Source of the DNA: Bradyrhizobium embrapense | GTDB taxonomy: Bacteria > Pseudomonadota > Alphaproteobacteria > Rhizobiales > Xanthobacteraceae | NCBI RefSeq assembly: GCF_001189235.2 | Contig: NZ_LFIP02000002.1 | Location: 806,411-870,410, forward strand | DNA: 64,000 nucleotides | Reading direction: 5' to 3' | In this document: in pieces, positions 8,337-16,804 of the stretch | Layout: every line of letters begins with the position of its first letter | Position numbering within the stretch: the first letter of the stretch is position 1 | The notes under the pieces: generated by a model | Databases searched by the model: none | The model's input: the letters and a program-made list of their open reading frames with translations, nothing else | What the model was told of the DNA's origin: nothing | Program-made: the position numbers and the translations under genes

Positions 8337-9830
8337 ATGTCCATCATGATGCCGGAGGCCGACAAGGCTGTACTTGCGCGCCGCGCCGAGATCGTGGCCG
8401 CCTTGCGCGCAATCGTCCCCGGCGAGGGCGTGATCGACAGCGCCGCCGAGATGCTGGCCTATGAATCCGACGGCCTGACCGCCTATCGGCAGCCGCCGAT
8501 GGTCGTGGTGCTGCCCGATACCACCGAGCAGGTCGCAAAGGTCCTCAAATATTGCCAGGCGCAGGGCATCAAGGTGGTACCGCGCGGCTCCGGCACCTCG
8601 CTGTCCGGCGGCGCGCTGCCGCTTGCCGACGGCGTCTTGCTCGGGCTCGGCAAGTTCAAGCGGATTCGCGAGATCGACTTCGACAACCGCGTCGTCGTCA
8701 CCGAGCCCGGCGTCACCAACCTTGCGATCAGCCAGGCGGTTGCTCATGCCGGCTTCTATTACGCGCCCGATCCGTCGTCGCAGATCGCCTGCTCGATCGG
8801 CGGCAATGTCGCAGAGAATTCCGGCGGCGTGCACTGCCTGAAATACGGCATGACCACCAACAACGTGCTGGGCTGCGAGATCGTGCTGATGTCGGGCGAG
8901 ATCCTGCGCATCGGCGGCAAGTCGGCCGAGAATGCCGGCTACGATCTGATGGGGATCATCACCGGCTCGGAGGGGCTGCTCGGCGTCATCACCGAGATCA
9001 CGGTGCGCATTTTGCAGAAGCCGGAGACGGCGCGCGCGCTGATGGTCGGTTTCGCCGAGGTCGAGGCGGCCGGCGAATGCGTGGCCGCCATCATCGGCGC
9101 CGGCATCATCCCGGGGGGCATGGAGATGATGGACAAGCCGGCGATCCACGCCGCGGAAGCCTTCGTCCATGCCGGCTATCCGCTCGATGTCGAGGCGCTC
9201 CTGATCATCGAGCTCGACGGGCCCCAGGTCGAGGTCGACGAGCTGATCAAGCGGGTCGAGGCGATCGCGCAGGGCTGCGGCTCGACGTCCTGCCAGATAT
9301 CGACCTCAGAAGCCGAACGCAATCTGTTCTGGGCCGGCCGCAAGGCGGCATTCCCGGCGGTCGGGCGCATCTCGCCGGACTATCTCTGCATGGACGGCAC
9401 CATCCCCCGTGGCGCGCTGCCGAAGGCGCTGGCGCGGATTCGCGAGCTCTCGGAGAAATACGGCCTCGGCGTCGCCAACGTGTTCCACGCCGGTGACGGC
9501 AATCTGCACCCCCTGATCCTCTACGATGCCAACAAGCCGGGCGAGATCGAGAAGGCCGAGGCGTTCGGCGCCGACATCCTGCGCTGCTGCGTCGAGCTCG
9601 GCGGCGTACTCACCGGCGAGCACGGCGTCGGTATCGAGAAGCGCGATTTGATGCCGGAAATGTTCACCGAGATCGACCTCAACCAGCAGCAGCGCCTGAA
9701 ATGTGCGTTCGATGCCGCGGGCCTGCTCAACCCCGGCAAGGTGTTTCCCACCCTGCACCGCTGCGCCGAGCTCGGCCGCGTCCATGTCCACGCCGGCAAG
9801 CTGGCGTTTCCGGATATCCCGCGGTTCTAA
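8337..9830 (+). CDS. glcD: glycolate oxidase, FAD-linked subunit GlcD
   Basis: 497 residues from the ATG at 8337, the length of E. coli GlcD (499). The FAD domain shows PRGSGTSLSGGALPLADGVL and SSQIACSIGGNVAENSGG. The C-terminal half has FHAGDGNLHPL and GEHGVGIEKRDLM, typical of the FAD-oxidase C domain. With GlcE and GlcF it oxidises glycolate to glyoxylate at the membrane. glcE and glcF lie 2.3 kb downstream rather than next to it. A palindromic repeat begins at the base after its stop codon. A D-lactate dehydrogenase role is the main alternative. Confidence 0.92.
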   Translation: MSIMMPEADKAVLARRAEIVAALRAIVPGEGVIDSAAEMLAYESDGLTAYRQPPMVVVLPDTTEQVAKVLKYCQAQGIKVVPRGSGTSLSGGALPLADGVLLGLGKFKRIREIDFDNRVVVTEPGVTNLAISQAVAHAGFYYAPDPSSQIACSIGGNVAENSGGVHCLKYGMTTNNVLGCEIVLMSGEILRIGGKSAENAGYDLMGIITGSEGLLGVITEITVRILQKPETARALMVGFAEVEAAGECVAAIIGAGIIPGGMEMMDKPAIHAAEAFVHAGYPLDVEALLIIELDGPQVEVDELIKRVEAIAQGCGSTSCQISTSEAERNLFWAGRKAAFPAVGRISPDYLCMDGTIPRGALPKALARIRELSEKYGLGVANVFHAGDGNLHPLILYDANKPGEIEKAEAFGADILRCCVELGGVLTGEHGVGIEKRDLMPEMFTEIDLNQQQRLKCAFDAAGLLNPGKVFPTLHRCAELGRVHVHAGKLAFPDIPRF

Positions 9831-9877
9831 AGCATGATCCGGAAAAGTGCGAAGCGGTTTTCCGAAAAGATCATGCT
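9831..9877. repeat. 47-bp palindromic repeat abutting the glcD stop
   Basis: It starts AGCATGATC and ends GATCATGCT, with inner arms CCGGAAAA and TTTTCCG. A second copy lies at 20662-20707. I recognise this as a common intergenic repeat of Bradyrhizobium relatives. Its first base follows the glcD TAA, so it may also act as a terminator. Confidence 0.85.
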
Positions 9878-10119
9878 CAGTCAAAGAGCTCAAAGCGCGA
9901 TGACGCTTCAACCTAATCACATCGCGCGTTAGGGCGATCGGTACATTTCGATCGATCGCGCTAGCCGGCCGATAACCTTAACCGATGCTTGCCGCGACGG
10001 CCGTGGCAAGCCGTTACGATGCCGTTGCGCGTCGCCGCAATTGCGGCGACCGCCCGTTTACACGGCCTTCAACTGTTCCTCGGTATTTTCCCGAGATGTA
10101 TGTCTTCGGGAACACATCG

Positions 10120-11262
10120 ATGCCCAGCCTGGCTGATCAACTGGCGCTTTCGCGCAATCGGCCCGCGGGTTTCGACTACATGCGGGTCGTGCTGGCGGCG
10201 ACGATCATCGGGCTGCACAGCCTGAACGTGTCGCTCGGGCTCGGCGAGGCGCTGCAGGTCCAGAGCAAGCTTCGCATCGGCGTCGCGATGATCCTCGCAC
10301 TGTTCTTTGCCCTCAGCGGCTTCCTGGTGACGGCGAGTCTCTTGAGGTGCAAGAGCTTGATTTCCTTCCTCGGCCTGCGCGTGCTTCGGATCGGACCCGC
10401 GCTCGCGGTCGAGACGACGCTGTCGGCGGTCGTCATCGGCTCGGTCTTCACCGAACTGCCGTTGGCGCAGTACGTCGCCGACCCGAAATTCCACGCCTAT
10501 TTTCTCAACATCGTCGGCGACATCCATTACGAATTGCCGGGCGTGTTCCTCAATAATCCGCTGCCGCGCCTCGTGAATTGCCAGCTCTGGACGGTGCCGT
10601 ATGAGCTGTGGTGCTACGTCATCCTGGCATTGCTCGCGGTGACCACGATTGCCTTCAACCGGGTGGCGTATCTCGCGTTCATGGTGATCGCCCAGATCGG
10701 GCTGATCGGTTACGACATCTATCGCTGGGACGTGGTGCCGATCCAGCTTCGCCCGCATCTGCTGGTGTTTTCCTTCCTTGCCGGCGTCGGCTTCTATCTC
10801 TGGCGCGACAAGGTGCCGTACGACCGGACCGTCTGCCTGTTCGCGCTGGTGCTGTGCGCCGCCGGCATGGCCACCGGACGCGGCGACGCGCTGGCTCCGG
10901 TGCCGGCCGCCTATGTCGCTTGCTATTTCGGTCTGATGAACCCGCGGCGGAGCTGGATCGTGGCGTCGGGCGACTACTCCTACGGGCTCTATCTCTACGG
11001 CTTCGTCATCCAGCAATGCGTGGCGGCTTTCGGTCCGCCGGCGCAGCCCTGGTACCTGAACCTCCTGATCAGCCTGCCGCTCGCCTTCGGCATCGCGGTG
11101 GCGTCCTGGCATCTCGTCGAGAAACACGCGCTTCGGCTCAGGGCGCAGGTCGAACGGATCGAGGCGGCGGTGCTCTCCCGGATTTCGATCGCAGCCTTCT
11201 GGCGCAAATCTCCCGAGCGGATCGAGTTGGGACCGGCGCTCGGCGGCCGCGCGTCGGTCTGA
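10120..11262 (+). CDS. membrane acyltransferase, OafA/YrhL (acyltransferase 3) family
   Basis: 380 residues from the ATG at 10120, which has GGGAA upstream; an ATG at 10096 is also possible. FDYMRVVLAATIIGLHS at the N-terminus carries the family's R...H arrangement. It is followed by LFFALSGFLV, a helix-plus-motif region, and about ten hydrophobic helices. LWTVPYELWCYV in the middle is the other conserved block. These inner-membrane enzymes transfer acetyl or other acyl groups to surface sugars. It lies alone between glcD and a convergent gene. Confidence 0.88.
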   Translation: MPSLADQLALSRNRPAGFDYMRVVLAATIIGLHSLNVSLGLGEALQVQSKLRIGVAMILALFFALSGFLVTASLLRCKSLISFLGLRVLRIGPALAVETTLSAVVIGSVFTELPLAQYVADPKFHAYFLNIVGDIHYELPGVFLNNPLPRLVNCQLWTVPYELWCYVILALLAVTTIAFNRVAYLAFMVIAQIGLIGYDIYRWDVVPIQLRPHLLVFSFLAGVGFYLWRDKVPYDRTVCLFALVLCAAGMATGRGDALAPVPAAYVACYFGLMNPRRSWIVASGDYSYGLYLYGFVIQQCVAAFGPPAQPWYLNLLISLPLAFGIAVASWHLVEKHALRLRAQVERIEAAVLSRISIAAFWRKSPERIELGPALGGRASV

Positions 11263-11315
11263 TATCGCGCCGGAGTGGAGGGCCTGCATCGCAAGCCCTC
11301 CCGCGGCGCCATCAC

Positions 11316-11801
11316 TCACAGCAATGCGTATTGCGTCCGTTCGCGCTTGGCGAGCAGCGGCAGCGCCTGCTCGGCGATGTAGGTCTTGAAGTAGGCGCTC
11401 TCTGAATGCGCCTTGAACGCCGCTTCGTCCTGGAACAATTCGTAGAACAGGAATTGCGCCGGATTGTCCTTGCCGCGGCCGATCAGGAACAGCTTGGTGC
11501 CGGGATCCTTCTGCGCCTCGGGCAGGAAGCTGCCGAGAATTTCCGCGACCTTGTCGGCCTGGCCTTCCTTGGCTTCCCATTGCGCCACGACCAGAAGGCC
11601 TGATGTGTTGATCGCATCGCTGATGGTTCTCGTGCTCATCGCATAGTGCTTCATTTGCATTCCTCCGTTGCTTTGCTCCGATCGAGCTTGCGATCCGGCG
11701 AGGGGCGAGATGCCGGCGATCGTCATGATCGCGGCGAACGAGCCGATGGCCGATCGTCGGGTGAGCATCATCGTCGTGGTCGTGAGTTGCGAACGCTTCA
11801 T
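11316..11801 (-). CDS. Tat-exported antibiotic-biosynthesis-monooxygenase (ABM) domain protein
   Basis: 161 residues from the ATG at 11801, preceded by a strong GGAGG site. The N-terminus has twin arginines (LTRRSAIGSFAAIMTIAG), suggesting Tat export of a folded domain. From about residue 55 there is an ABM/YgiN-type ferredoxin-like domain: GLLVVAQWEAKEGQADKVAEI, then FLFYELFQDEAAFKAHSES and YFKTY. YgiN-like proteins are quinol monooxygenases, and others degrade heme; a cofactor is often not needed. Export of this domain is unusual. It is monocistronic and convergent with the acyltransferase. Confidence 0.8.
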   Translation of the reverse strand: MKRSQLTTTTMMLTRRSAIGSFAAIMTIAGISPLAGSQARSEQSNGGMQMKHYAMSTRTISDAINTSGLLVVAQWEAKEGQADKVAEILGSFLPEAQKDPGTKLFLIGRGKDNPAQFLFYELFQDEAAFKAHSESAYFKTYIAEQALPLLAKRERTQYALL

Positions 11802-12117
11802 GTCGCCTCCGGATGATTTGCGCCAACCGGCGTGCCGGCCGAACCGCACCGCGAGAGATAGTGGATCGTTCGATGAACTCGGTTAGGCGACGGTCGAAAT
11901 GTCGATGTCGTGAAAATGGTTCGACATTGGTCGAAGTGTTGCGTCTCCGCCTTCGCAGGACGCGCGATGTGGGCAAATCCTCGAGCTGGGTGGCCCGACC
12001 GCCGTTCCCACCACTGCCGGACGCCAAGCCCCGCTCCCCGGGGCCATTCCGTCGGCGTTGCGGCGGTGGAGTTTGTCGCATTTGATTTCGGCGCTAAACT
12101 TCGTTACCGCCTAGCGG
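11802..12117. other. 316-bp divergent intergenic region
   Basis: It separates the leftward ABM gene from rightward glcE. TTCGACATTGGTCGAA at 11920-11935 is an imperfect palindrome, and GGTCGAAATGTCGATG lies 28 bp before it, so a regulator site is possible. No gene is seen. Confidence 0.4.
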
Positions 12118-13356
12118 GTGGAAACGCTGAAAGTCAGAGACATCCAGGACGTTGAAGAGGTGGTGCGCGCCGCTGTCGCCAGCGAGCAGCCGCTTGAGGT
12201 CATCGGTCATGGATCGAAACGCGCCATCGGCCATCCGATGGCGACCAACGCGGTGCTCGACGTCTCGGTGCTGAACGCCGTCAGCTCCTATGAGCCGAAC
12301 GAGCTGATCATCACCGTGCAGGCCGGCGCGCCGCTTGCCGACGTGCAATCCCTGATCGACGCCAAGAACCAGCAATTCGCCTTCGAGCCGATCGACACGT
12401 CCGTGCTGCTCGGCACCGCGGGAGCCGGCACGATCGGCGGCATGATCGGCGCAGGCCTTGCCGGTCCGCGCCGCATCAAGGCCGGCGGCGCCCGGGATCA
12501 TCTGCTCGGGGCGCACGCCGTGTCCGGGTTCGGCGACAGCTTCAAGACCGGCGGACGGGTGGTGAAGAACGTCACCGGCTACGATCTCTGCAAGCTGCTC
12601 ACCGGTTCCTGGGGCACGCTCGCGGTCATGACCGAAGTGACGCTCAAGGTGATGCCGAAGCCGGAAGCCGAGCGCACCCTGGTGCTGCGCGGTCTCGACG
12701 ACGTCGCCGCCAACAAGGCGATGACGGCGGCGCTGGGGTCGCCCTTCGACGTGTCGGGCGCGGCGCATCTGCCCGGTTCGGCGCTACGGTCCGCAACCGG
12801 CGCGCTGGCCGGCGTTGCTGCCGCCGGCCAGCCGGTCACGCTGGTGCGGCTCGAAGGGATTTCGGCGTCGGCGGCGCACCGGGCGGCGTCGCTGAGCCAG
12901 ACATTGTCGTCCTATGGACCCGTCGACAGCCTCGCTGACGACGCCTCGGTTGCGATCTGGAGCGCACTGCGCGACGTGGTGCCGTTTGCTGCGAACGGCG
13001 CGCTCGGGGACTGGCCGGTGTGGCGCATCGTTTGCCCGCCGGCCTCAGGCGGCGCGCTCGGCCAGGCGCTGTCGCGCTCAACCGGCGGCGATGTGATCTA
13101 CGATTGGGGCGGCGGGCTGATCTGGGCCGCGCTGCCGCAGTGTGCCGACGCGCAGGCCGCGCTGGTCCGCCGCCAGGTCGAGGCGGTCGGCGGGCACGCC
13201 ACCCTGATCCGCGCTACCGACGAAGTGCGCCGCTCGGTCGATGTGTTCCAGCCGCAGCCGCCCGGGCTCGCCGCGCTCGGCGAACGTATCAGGGCGAGTT
13301 TCGATCCGAGGTCGGTCCTCAACCGCGGCCGGATGATTCGAGGCGGGATTGCATGA
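12118..13356 (+). CDS. glcE: glycolate oxidase, FAD-binding subunit GlcE
   Basis: 412 residues starting at GTG 12118 (METLKVRDIQDVEEVV). The N-terminal two thirds is a PCMH-type FAD domain: PLEVIGHGSKRAIGH, TAGAGTIGGMIGAGLAG, and GRVVKNVTGYDLCKLLTGSWG. The C-terminus (SVDVFQPQPPGLAALGERIR) matches the family. GlcE partners GlcD and GlcF in membrane-bound glycolate dehydrogenase. Its stop overlaps the glcF start by 4 bp. There is no good ribosome-binding site at the GTG, so the start is the least sure point. Confidence 0.92.
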   Translation: METLKVRDIQDVEEVVRAAVASEQPLEVIGHGSKRAIGHPMATNAVLDVSVLNAVSSYEPNELIITVQAGAPLADVQSLIDAKNQQFAFEPIDTSVLLGTAGAGTIGGMIGAGLAGPRRIKAGGARDHLLGAHAVSGFGDSFKTGGRVVKNVTGYDLCKLLTGSWGTLAVMTEVTLKVMPKPEAERTLVLRGLDDVAANKAMTAALGSPFDVSGAAHLPGSALRSATGALAGVAAAGQPVTLVRLEGISASAAHRAASLSQTLSSYGPVDSLADDASVAIWSALRDVVPFAANGALGDWPVWRIVCPPASGGALGQALSRSTGGDVIYDWGGGLIWAALPQCADAQAALVRRQVEAVGGHATLIRATDEVRRSVDVFQPQPPGLAALGERIRASFDPRSVLNRGRMIRGGIA

Positions 13357-14669
13357 AGACCGAGTTTTCCCTGGCGCAACTCGCCGATCCCGACATCAAG
13401 GAAGCCGACAAGATCCTGCGCGCCTGCGTGCATTGCGGCTTCTGCACCGCGACCTGTCCGACCTATGTGCTGCTCGGCGACGAGCTCGATAGTCCGCGCG
13501 GCCGCATCTACCTGATCAAGGAGATGCTGGAGAAGGACAAGCCGCCGACGGCGGACGTGGTCAAGCATATCGACCGCTGCCTGTCGTGCCTCGCCTGCAT
13601 GACCACCTGTCCGTCGGGCGTGAACTACATGCACCTCGTCGACCAGGCCCGGGTCAGGATCGAGCGGGATTACCAGCGGCCGCTGACCGAGCGGCTGCTG
13701 CGGTCGGTGCTCGCCTACGTGCTGCCGCGGCCGGGCCTGTTCCGGATCAGCATGATCCTGGCCGGGCTCGCCCGTCCGTTCGCGGCCCTGCTGCCGACGC
13801 CGTCGGTCGGTGCGGCGAGCCCGGGCCTGCTGCGGCGGATCAAGGCCATGCTGGCGCTCGCGCCGCGCGGCCTGCCGCAGCCCGGTCCGGCTGCGGGAAC
13901 CGTGTTTGCGGCGATCGGCCGGCGGCGTGGGCGGGTCGCGCTGCTGCAGGGCTGCGCCCAGCAGGTGCTGGCGCCGCGCATCAATCAGGCCGCGATCAAC
14001 GTGCTGACCCGGCACGGCGTCGAGGTGGTGCTGGTCAAGGACGAGCAATGCTGCGGCGCGTTGACCCATCACATGGGACAGGACGCCGACGCGCTGGCGC
14101 GCGCCCGGGCCAACATCGCGGTGTGGCAAAGGGAAGCGGACAGAGAAGGGCTCGACGCCATTCTGGTGACGACCTCGGGCTGTGGGACAGTTGTCAAGGA
14201 CTACGGCTACCTGCTGCGCGAGGACAAAACATTCGCCGATCCTGCCAAGCGAATCTCCGCGCTGGCAAAGGATATCACCGAGTATCTCTCAACTCTCGAG
14301 CTCGCACCTTCAACGCAGAAAGGCGACGTCACCGTCGCCTATCACTCGGCTTGTTCGTTGCAGCATGGACAGAAAATCACTCAACTTCCGAAAGAATTGC
14401 TTTCCAAGAATGGATTCGTGGTGAAAGATGTGCCTGAGAGCCATTTGTGTTGCGGTTCGGCGGGGACCTACAACATTCTCCAGCCCGACATTGCGAGCAG
14501 ATTGCGCGATCGCAAGGTCGCCAATATCGCGCTTGTCAAACCGGACATGATCGCTGCGGGCAATATTGGCTGCATGGTTCAGATTGCCGGCGGTACGTCA
14601 GTTCCTGTGGTGCACACGATTGAGCTTCTCGATTGGGCGACAGGAGGTCCCCGGCCAGGATTGAATTGA
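13353..14669 (+). CDS. glcF: glycolate oxidase iron-sulfur subunit GlcF
   Basis: 438 residues from the ATG at 13353, overlapping the glcE stop. Two 4Fe-4S ferredoxin motifs are complete: Cys25, 28, 31, 35 (CVHCGFCTATCP) and Cys76, 79, 82, 86 (CLSCLACMTTCP). Two CCG domains follow, marked by EQCCGALTHHMG and LCCGSAGTYN, which bind a further cluster. GlcF passes electrons from the flavin subunits to the quinone pool. The second half uses more AT-rich codons from about 14270 on, but the frame and motifs are unbroken. Confidence 0.94.
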   Translation: MKTEFSLAQLADPDIKEADKILRACVHCGFCTATCPTYVLLGDELDSPRGRIYLIKEMLEKDKPPTADVVKHIDRCLSCLACMTTCPSGVNYMHLVDQARVRIERDYQRPLTERLLRSVLAYVLPRPGLFRISMILAGLARPFAALLPTPSVGAASPGLLRRIKAMLALAPRGLPQPGPAAGTVFAAIGRRRGRVALLQGCAQQVLAPRINQAAINVLTRHGVEVVLVKDEQCCGALTHHMGQDADALARARANIAVWQREADREGLDAILVTTSGCGTVVKDYGYLLREDKTFADPAKRISALAKDITEYLSTLELAPSTQKGDVTVAYHSACSLQHGQKITQLPKELLSKNGFVVKDVPESHLCCGSAGTYNILQPDIASRLRDRKVANIALVKPDMIAAGNIGCMVQIAGGTSVPVVHTIELLDWATGGPRPGLN

Positions 14670-14882
14670 TCGACTGCCATTCGAACATGATCCGGACCCC
14701 AGCCTTGCCCTGACGCAAACTGAAGGACCGGCGCTTCCCTGCCACAGACGCGAAGCGATCACGCGGCCATCATGCTCGACAAGCGAAGTGGAGGGTGCCT
14801 CTTCCCGAGGTGCGGCCAACGACCGGCAAGCGATCACTTCAATACGCGGTGGACTCAGATCAGCGGCAACAGGAGGACCACG

Positions 14883-15257
14883 ATGGCGAAGTCGAAGAAG
14901 GCGAAGAAAAGCAAGAAGGCCAAAAAGGCCAAGAAGGCGGTAGCAGCGAAGAAGAAGTCCGCGAAGAAGTCGGCCAAGAAGGCCGCGAAGAAGTCTGCAA
15001 AGAAATCGGCGAAGAAGTCAGCCAAGAAGACCGCCAAGAAAGCTGCGAAGAAGGCTGCTCCGAAGAAGGCCGCGAAGCCGGCTGCGAAGAAAGCCGCCAA
15101 GAAGAGCGCTCCGAAGAAGGCCGCCGCGCCGAAGCCGGCCGCCCCGGCCGCAGCACCGCCGGCACCCGAGCCTGCGCCGCAGCCGGCCGCGAGCTGGGCC
15201 ACACCGAGCCACGAGCCGGCGCCGAGTTGGGGGACCTCCGAGGGCGAGCACCACTGA
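14883..15257 (+). CDS. lysine/alanine-rich histone H1-like protein
   Basis: 124 residues from the ATG at 14883 with AGGAGG upstream. Residues 1-80 are almost only Lys, Ala and Ser in repeats of the form AKKSAKK, like the C-terminal tail of eukaryotic H1 and bacterial HctB/AlgP-type proteins. Then comes a Pro/Ala-rich stretch and an acidic end with two related blocks (SWATPSHEPAP, SWGTSEGEHH). The basic tail should bind DNA without sequence preference. A strong terminator follows directly, so it is a single-gene unit. Low-complexity frames in other registers are shadows. Confidence 0.85.
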   Translation: MAKSKKAKKSKKAKKAKKAVAAKKKSAKKSAKKAAKKSAKKSAKKSAKKTAKKAAKKAAPKKAAKPAAKKAAKKSAPKKAAAPKPAAPAAAPPAPEPAPQPAASWATPSHEPAPSWGTSEGEHH

Positions 15258-15285
15258 CCGAACCAGCAACGGTTGACCTGATCGA

Positions 15286-15314
15286 AGCCGCAGCGGACGC
15301 CGCTGCGGCTTTTT
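15286..15314 (+). terminator. intrinsic terminator of the histone-like gene
   Basis: AGCCGCAGCGG (15286-15296) pairs perfectly with CCGCTGCGGCT (15300-15310) around a 3-base loop, followed by a run of T. Confidence 0.85.
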
Positions 15315-15639
15315 CCGTGCGGGTGGTCCGTAGTATTGCGGGGGCACGATTCGGGTCGCCGCCGACTGCAGCATGCCGAACTGTTGCTCGAATCCGATCT
15401 TGCTCGCCGCTCAACCGGCGCGGGAACCATGAATCTTGTGGTGCAAATGCAACACCCGTCAACCAACGTGTGGCTAGGCGGCTGGAACGCCTAAAAAGTC
15501 GGCAGATGCATGTCTTTTCGCCTTCACGGTACCGTGCACGGGCCTCAGATTGAGCCCACGCGATTTAGTCGCAGTCCGTTATCGCGCGCCCTGGGGGCCA
15601 CCGGAGCTGGGCTGTCTGGAAAAGTAGATGGGGATCGTC
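15315..15639. other. upstream region of the porin gene, with a 12-bp palindrome
   Basis: No gene is seen in this 325-bp stretch. CACGGTACCGTG at 15525-15536 is a perfect palindrome about 100 bp before the porin start and could be a regulator site. Confidence 0.4.
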
Positions 15640-16629
15640 ATGAAGAAACTGGCTTTGTTAGCAACGGCGCTAGCAATGATTTCGAGCTCGGCAATGGCAG
15701 CTGACATGGCGGTGAAGGCCGTCAAGGCGCCGCCGCCGGCTCCCTTCGATCCCTGGGACATCGCCTTCGGTGCCGGCATCCTGAGCGACTACGTCTTCCG
15801 CGGCGTCACCCAGTCCAACCACAATCCGTCGGTCACCGCCTATTTCGAGCCGCGCTACAACGTCAACAAGGACCTGCAGCTCTACATCGGCACCTCGACC
15901 GAGAGCATCTCGTTCGCCAACCGCGCCGCGGCTGAAGTCGACGTCTACGGCGGTATCCGCCCGACCTTCGGCGCCTTCGCCTTCGACATCGGCGTCTGGG
16001 GTTACCTGTATCCGGGTGGAACCTGCTACTACGGCGCGCCGTTCGACACCGCCGGCAAGGCGCTCGGTGCCGAGTGCGCCCTCAACTTCCTGCCGAACGG
16101 CAACGTTATGAAGAAGGACGTCTCGTTCTTCGAAGTCTATGGCAAGGCGACCTGGACCATCAACGACAACTGGGCGTTCACCATCAACGAATACTACTCG
16201 CCGAACTTCCTGAACACCGGAGCCTGGGGCAACTACTCGTCGATCATCGGCAAGTACACCGCGCCCAGCACCGTGTTCGGCACCAGCGGCGTCGGCATGT
16301 ATGTGTCGGGTGAGTTCGGCCGGCAGTGGCTCGGCACCTCCGACAGCTTCTACGGCGTCCCGGCGTTCCCGAACGGCATCAAGTACGCCGACTACAACAC
16401 CTGGAACATCGGCATCGGCTTCACCTACAAGGTGTTCACGCTCGATCTGCGCTACTCCGACACCGACATGTCGAAGGGCAATTGCAGCGCCTTCACCAGC
16501 GACTACACCGCAGGCGGAACCACCAACGTCACCCCGATCAATCCGGGCGGCACGGGCTCCAACTGGTGCGGCGCGGCCGGCATTGCCAAGCTCTCGGTCG
16601 ACCTGACGGCGATGTCCAACCTGAAGTAA
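15640..16629 (+). CDS. TorF-type outer-membrane porin
   Basis: 329 residues from the ATG at 15640, with GGGGAT upstream. The signal peptide is MKKLALLATALAMISSSAMA. The mature part begins with DWPP-like proline-rich sequence and FGAGILSDYVFRGVTQSNHNPS, the hallmark of the TorF/Gcw_chp porin-like family. Alternating aromatic beta-strands follow, ending in a strand with LSVDLTAMSNLK. It should form a beta-barrel channel in the outer membrane; the substrate is unknown. A strong terminator follows, so the gene is monocistronic. Confidence 0.85.
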   Translation: MKKLALLATALAMISSSAMAADMAVKAVKAPPPAPFDPWDIAFGAGILSDYVFRGVTQSNHNPSVTAYFEPRYNVNKDLQLYIGTSTESISFANRAAAEVDVYGGIRPTFGAFAFDIGVWGYLYPGGTCYYGAPFDTAGKALGAECALNFLPNGNVMKKDVSFFEVYGKATWTINDNWAFTINEYYSPNFLNTGAWGNYSSIIGKYTAPSTVFGTSGVGMYVSGEFGRQWLGTSDSFYGVPAFPNGIKYADYNTWNIGIGFTYKVFTLDLRYSDTDMSKGNCSAFTSDYTAGGTTNVTPINPGGTGSNWCGAAGIAKLSVDLTAMSNLK

Positions 16630-16650
16630 TTTCCTCATCCGAGGATCGCG

Positions 16651-16680
16651 GGGGCGGCAGAGCAATCTGCCGCCCCTTTT
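16651..16680 (+). terminator. intrinsic terminator of the porin gene
   Basis: GGGGCGGCAGA (16651-16661) pairs perfectly with TCTGCCGCCCC (16666-16676) around GCAA, followed by TTTTGTTTT. Confidence 0.9.
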
Positions 16681-16729
16681 GTTTTGCGGATTCGTGTGAT
16701 GACGAGAGTGAAGCGGCAGACGAGCTCCA

Positions 16730-16751
16730 CCTCCCCCGCAAGCGGGAGAGG
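16730..16751. repeat. short CCTCCCCCGC hairpin remnant
   Basis: CCTCCCCCGC and GCGGGAGAGG face each other across AA. It resembles one end of the larger CTCTCCC repeat elements seen at 41.7 and 49.7 kb, and is probably a solo remnant. Confidence 0.4.
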
Positions 16752-16804
16752 GAGCCGAGTGCCTTCCGGGCTCGCTATTCGAATTCGCGGCTGAGTTCGC
16801 TCGC

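Noticed and set aside
10069..12081. 670-codon leftward open frame across the acyltransferase and ABM genes
   Set aside because: Antisense or out of frame to recognised proteins; no motif, caused by high GC at third positions.
14883..15130. DNA tandem repeat of AAGAAG(T/G)C type as a separate element
   Set aside because: It is the coding repeat of the lysine-rich protein and keeps the frame throughout.
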